NCBI GenBank assembly: GCA_907165065.1
Contig: OU015542.1
Location: 1,391,001 to 1,455,000 of the forward strand
Source: Caprimulgus europaeus
Taxonomy: Eukaryota > Chordata > Aves > Caprimulgiformes > Caprimulgidae
Direction of reading: 5' to 3'
DNA: 64,000 bases
Part shown: one piece after another, positions 59,815 to 64,000 of the stretch
Layout of the letters: each line of letters opens with the position of its first letter
Position numbering within the stretch: the stretch's first letter is position 1
Notes under the pieces: model-generated
What the model was told of the DNA's origin: nothing
Database searches by the model: none
Seen by the model: only the letters and a program-made list of their open reading frames with translations
Program-made: the position numbers and the translations under genes

Positions 59815-60000
59815 TCCCCACTAATTTATACATTAATATTTTGGTGGTTCTCGTATTTATTGAATCTTGGGGTTAATTTAATGTGTCCCCGCAGTGGGAA
59901 GAAATATTTAAGGACATGTCTGTAATATAGAAATATCTATTTTTGTGATCACTGTTTTGTATCGTGTTAAGCTCTGAATGTCACAAGGTTTTATTTATGA
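59815..60000 (+). promoter_or_regulatory. AU-rich elements in OSM 3' UTR
   Basis: TATTTAT at 59854-59860, AAATATTTAAGG near 59902-59913 and TTATTTATG at 59991-59999 lie in an AT-rich island before the polyadenylation signal. ATTTA-type elements usually destabilise cytokine mRNAs (established). Confidence 0.65.
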
Positions 60001-60088
60001 ATATCGATATTTTTTGGTACTGTGAGAAGGGCGGTGCCCACCACGGCCTCGTGGCCCCCCCCTGTATTTTTATACAATGACAGAAGGA

Positions 60089-60094
60089 AATAAA
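60089..60094 (+). terminator. OSM-like polyadenylation signal
   Basis: AATAAA about 1.5 kb after the stop, followed by GTGTCCTGGTGTCCCTGTG, a GT-rich downstream element. It directly follows the AU-rich island. Confidence 0.75.
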
Positions 60095-60174
60095 GTGACG
60101 CCCTCGGCCCGTTGGCTGCTGAGCCATTGTGTCCTGGTGTCCCTGTGTCCCTGTGTCGTGGTGTCTGGTGGCCA

Positions 60175-60640
60175 GGCAGTGCCATTGGCCAGGGCATGTG
60201 ACACGGCATGGGATGGTGGCATGGGGTGGCGTGGGATGGGACCTGGCCTGGTGTGGCACATGGTGTGGCACATGGTGTGGGAGGTGGCATGGTGTGGTGT
60301 GGCACATGGGGTGACATGGTGTGGGAGGTGGCATGGTGTGGTGTGGCACATGGTGTGGGAGGTGGCATGGTGTGGTGTGGCACATGGGGTGACATGGTGT
60401 GGGAGGTGGCATGGTGTGGTGTGGCACATGGTGTGGGAGGTGGCATGGTGTGGTGTGGCACATGGTGTGGTGTGGCATGTGGCCCAGCACAGGACGTGGC
60501 ACGTCATGGCGTGACACATGGCACAGTACAGTGTAGCACATGGCACAGTGTGGCACACGGTGTGTGACGTGGCAAGGTGTGACATCCCATGACATGGCCT
60601 GGCACTGCCAGACATGTGCCATGCCATGGTGAGGCACAAC
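60175..60640. repeat. GGCACATGGTGTGG minisatellite
   Basis: Tandem 34-60 bp higher-order units built from GGCACATGGTGTGG, GAGGTGGCATGGTGTGGTGT and GGGGTGACATGGTGTGG; the central part (60245-60475) is almost perfect. Confidence 0.9.
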
Positions 60641-60649
60641 AGCACATGG

Positions 60650-61925
60650 CACCGTGTGCCACTTGTCACACAGCCCTGTGTGGTAAGTGATCCAGCACAG
60701 CCACCAGCACGGGCCAGGCCATTGCCACAGCCAACCCTGAGTGCCACATCCCTGCTGCCTGGCCAGGGCCACTGTGGGGACCAGGCCACCTCTCTGCCAC
60801 CAGTCCTGCTGAGTCAAAAATCCTAAGACCTGGTCATGTGGCACCGCAGAGTCACTCGTTCCCCGCCGTGTGCCGGTGCTCGCGGTGCTGCCCGTCCCCA
60901 CCGCTGGCACTGCCTCCTGACTCAGTTGTGGGGAGCATCGCCACCGGGACGGCCACCACCGTGCTGGCACCCGCTGCCATTTGGGGACACTCAGGGTGGG
61001 GACGATGTCACCATGAAGCAGCCCAGGCTGGCTTGCCACGCCGTGGGTGACTGTGACCGTGCCACCGCCCACCAGCTGCTGTCCCCTGCCAAGCCACCCG
61101 CCTGGCCCTGCAGAGGAGGCAGCGTGGATGGGCTGCGGAGGGGAGGGTGCAGGTACGTGACCCGCCCCCCGGGATGGGCTTGGAGGGGTGGGGGGATCCC
61201 CCCAAACAGGGGGTGCACCCTGGGCTGGGTGTCACGGGAGGGATGCTGGCAGCCCCTGTGTCCCCGCAGAGCCACACTCCTTGCAGGGCCACCCCAGGGG
61301 GACCCCACTGCCCACCCCATGCTGCCACCCCTGGCAAAAGCCACCCCACGGTGGGGACATCCCTTGGCCACTGTCCCCAATGATGCTGCTCACCCTGTCA
61401 TGGCCACGGGGCTGGGAGCGAAAGCAGCGGGGTGCCTGCCAGGGGGGGACGGGTGGGGGGGATGACACCATCAGTGGGGTGGCGCCAGTGGGTGACAGTA
61501 GTAGGGTGACATCTCTGGGGTGGCACCAGTGGGGCACAGGGATGGGAAGGAAACGCCGAGAGTCGAAGGGGAATTTGGTCCCCGCTGTGATCTGTCCCCC
61601 AACTCCCCCGGGGGCAGAAATCTCGGTGTGTGTCCCCCTTGCATGGGGACAGCATGCAACAGCGACCCAGAGGGGACCCAGAGGGGACTCTGGGATGGGG
61701 ATGCGGGAGCAGTTATGGGATGGGGCTGGGGCAGGAAGGGGCAGGTCTGGGATGGGATATGTATGGGGCGGGGGAGAGGGGCAGTTCTGGGTGGGGATGG
61801 GGCAGTTCGGGGTGGGGAACGGGCGGGGGGTAATTATGGGATGGCGAGTGGCCAGTTCTGGGCTGGGGCAGCAGGGGGCAGCACTGGGACAGGGATGGGA
61901 TGGGGCAGTGGGACAGGGATGGGGA
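60650..61925. other. No supported gene
   Basis: GC-rich sequence after the cytokine gene, with G-rich tracts (GATGGGGATGCGGG) from about 61690. Neither strand gave an exon with recognisable family features. LIF, the expected next gene, was not found. Confidence 0.5.
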
Positions 61926-62007
61926 CAGGGATGGGATGGGATGGGATGGGATGGGATGGGATGGGATGGGATGGGATGGGATGGGATGGGATGGGATGGG
62001 ATGGGAG
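61926..62007. repeat. (GGGAT)n array
   Basis: About 15 perfect GGGAT units. This is the same pentamer as the CASTOR1 intron 4 array (51216-51297) but in the opposite orientation. Confidence 0.95.
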
Positions 62008-62009
62008 GA

Positions 62010-64000
62010 CAGGGGTGGGATAAGGGGCAGAGATGAGGCGGGTTGGGATGCGGTGGGGCGGGGGGGAACACAAAACAGCACCATGGCAGTGGTGGCCTTG
62101 GGACACCCTGAGCTTTTCCCTATACTGCTGGCCAGGTTGGAGGTGGGGACAGCAGGGTCATTCAGCTGGGCAGGACCCAACCTGCCCCCAGCTCCGTTTC
62201 TAGGGTCCCCAAACTGGGGACACTCGCCAGGTTTGCAATCCCCCCTCCCTGAGGGCTGGCTCACCCCACCCAAACCCCTCGAGGTCCCTCCTTGGGACCC
62301 CCCATCCACGTCACCACCTCACCATCCCGCTTTTCCTGTTCCCCTGGGACACCCGGGCAGGGTCCCTGAGGGGATGTTCCCAGGTGCTGGGACATGGGAT
62401 TTTCCTTGGAATCACTGGGAATTCTGCCCCACCCAACCTGTCCCCAGCAGGGATTCGGGTTTTCCTGCTGGAGCATCCTCTCCTGCAGAGGGAACCCCCG
62501 CTTTCTATGCCCCCCCCCCCCCCCCCCATAATATTGCTCTTTAATTTAATTAATTTAATTAAATCTTTAATTTATAAATTAAACCCCAAAACCCAGCCCA
62601 GCTCCAGGACACTGGTCTGGCCCTGGGCTGAGTTGGTGTTGGGAAATTCAAGGGAAGGGCAGAAAAAATGGCAAAATCCCGGCAAACCCAGCACACCACA
62701 TCTCCCCTCCACCCCCCATGATGTGCCCTGGTGCTATTAATTAAGAATTACCAATTTCTCAGCTAGTTAAGTGCTGTCAGGCCATCAGACATCCAGCTGT
62801 GAGGCTGTGGGGGGGTCAGATGGGGCTTGTCCCCCCTTACCCCCCCTGCCCCGGCTTTTGCCACCCCCTCGCTCTCCAGTCCCATCCCCAGTGTTCCAGT
62901 AAGGCCAGACTGGGCTGAACTGGGTTTTGGCTATCAGGGCATCATGGCCAGTGGCCAAGCTCAGGAACCAGCTTCATCCCCAGGGTCACCCTTGGCGAAA
63001 CTGAGGCAGGCGGCATCTACACGACCCAGCCCCCCAGCGCAGGGGGGTCCTTGTGTCCCCCCTCAACATGTCACCCCCTGCCATGGGGGACAGCCAGGGT
63101 CGTGGTGGCTCTTACATCACTGTTCCTCGACCGTCACCCTGGTCAGTGCAACCAGGGCACAAACTTGCTAAACCTGATTAAAAGTTCCAGTTTGGTCATG
63201 CCCTTGGTGAGAAAAAAAATATATATATACAAGAAAAACTAAAACCCCTTTTAACCTATTTTTCATCCAAATTGGGGAGCAAGCAGCCCCACAGCATCCT
63301 GATCCCATGGGATCCTGCAAAGGGTTGGACCCCCAGAGTGGGTCACCAAGCGCCCAGCCCCCTCCTGCCCGCTCCAGGGAGGGGCCAGCCCGGCCAGGGA
63401 AGGGTTAACCCGGTGGGGGGCCGGTCTGGCCTCTCCCCGCTGAGTGGGTTTGTCCTTTTTCCCAAAGAAAACCCACCCTTTACTTTTAATATTTTCACCC
63501 AAAGGGACGAGCCGCTGGCAGGGCCGGGGGGGCAACGATGCCAACGCATCCATCCCACCGTGACCACGGGTCCCACACCCCGCGGGGGACCCGCCATCAC
63601 CTCCCCGCACCTTTTATCCCTCCAAAACCCTCAAAAAACCCCAAATCATCTTTTTTCTCCCCCCTCTTTTATTTTATTAATTGCTCCAACAGCGGGAGGG
63701 GAAGCCCCAGCCCGGGGAGGGGGACCCGGGGATGAAAGTTCTTGTGGCTCCATGAGTCACATCGGGGCGTGTTGGCCATCGCATCTCGACACCTCCGCCG
63801 TCACCCCCCGTGACACCCCCAACCCTACGCGCTCATCAACCTTGTTGGGTGCTGAAGGGGGGGGATTTAATTAATATTTCCCTCCCAATCCTTCCCACCC
63901 ACTTCCCCCAGCACCTCCCCGACCCTTGTGCGTGAAAAAAAAAAAAAAAAAAAAAAAAGAAACCCACCAAAAAAACCCCACACAAAAGCCACAATCCCGG
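62010..64000. other. Low-complexity right end, no gene seen
   Basis: Contains a C-run with AT-rich tail (62507-62585: about 17 C, then TTAATTTAATTAA-type sequence), an ATATATAT stretch near 63220, and an A-run of about 24 at 63935-63958. No exon or RNA gene was recognised. Confidence 0.55.

Noticed and set aside
59981..61072. 363-codon minus-strand ORF rich in His, Cys and Pro (PCHLPHH repeats)
   Set aside because: It is the translation of the GGCACATGGTGTGG minisatellite; no start, splice or domain evidence.
60838..61465. Possible LIF exon downstream of the cytokine gene
   Set aside because: No signal peptide, helix motif or splice-consistent exon resembling LIF could be found up to the window end.

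Overview
The window is avian nuclear DNA, most likely from a gene-dense GC-rich microchromosome. The basis is the many CR1 LINE 3' fragments, short introns, CpG-rich promoters, and gene order. The order is CCDC157 (minus), SF3A1 (plus), TBC1D10A (plus), CASTOR1/GATSL3 (plus) and an oncostatin-M-type cytokine (plus). It mirrors human 22q12 (CCDC157-SF3A1-TBC1D10A-CASTOR1-OSM-LIF) and, from memory, the chicken chromosome 15 block. Species cannot be fixed from the sequence alone. All gene models below were built by reading exons, splice sites and phase by eye. Phases close for every multi-exon gene: SF3A1 790 aa, TBC1D10A 479 aa, CASTOR1 329 aa, OSM-like 212 aa, CCDC157 about 713 aa with a tentative last exon.

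Layout. 1-5890: first copy of the divergent CCDC157/SF3A1 pair, with CCDC157 coding exons 1-6, a shared CpG promoter and SF3A1 exon 1. 5890-11200: sequence absent from the second copy, mostly a decayed gammaretrovirus-like endogenous retrovirus on the minus strand; it takes the place of SF3A1 exon 2. 11200-12665: SF3A1 exon 3 (internally deleted) and a truncated exon 4, then repeats and a long AGGAG array to 13310. 13330-32600: second copy, a complete CCDC157 (minus) and a complete 16-exon SF3A1 (plus). 34860-46250: TBC1D10A. 47925-53676: CASTOR1. 56892-60094: OSM-like cytokine with an AU-rich 3' UTR. 60095-64000: minisatellites and AT-rich or C-rich low-complexity DNA, with no gene I can support; LIF would be expected beyond the right edge.

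The genes are not an operon or a single pathway. SF3A1 is a U2 snRNP splicing subunit, CCDC157 a coiled-coil protein, TBC1D10A a Rab GAP, CASTOR1 the cytosolic arginine sensor for mTORC1, and OSM a secreted IL-6-family cytokine. The main structural novelty is the roughly 14.6-kb head-to-tail duplication of the CCDC157/SF3A1 promoter region. Its first SF3A1 copy is broken (exon 2 lost, exon 3 hyperdiverged, exon 4 cut), while its CCDC157 copy is almost identical (a handful of differences over about 3 kb). It is either a very recent or gene-converted duplication, or a false (haplotypic) duplication in the assembly.
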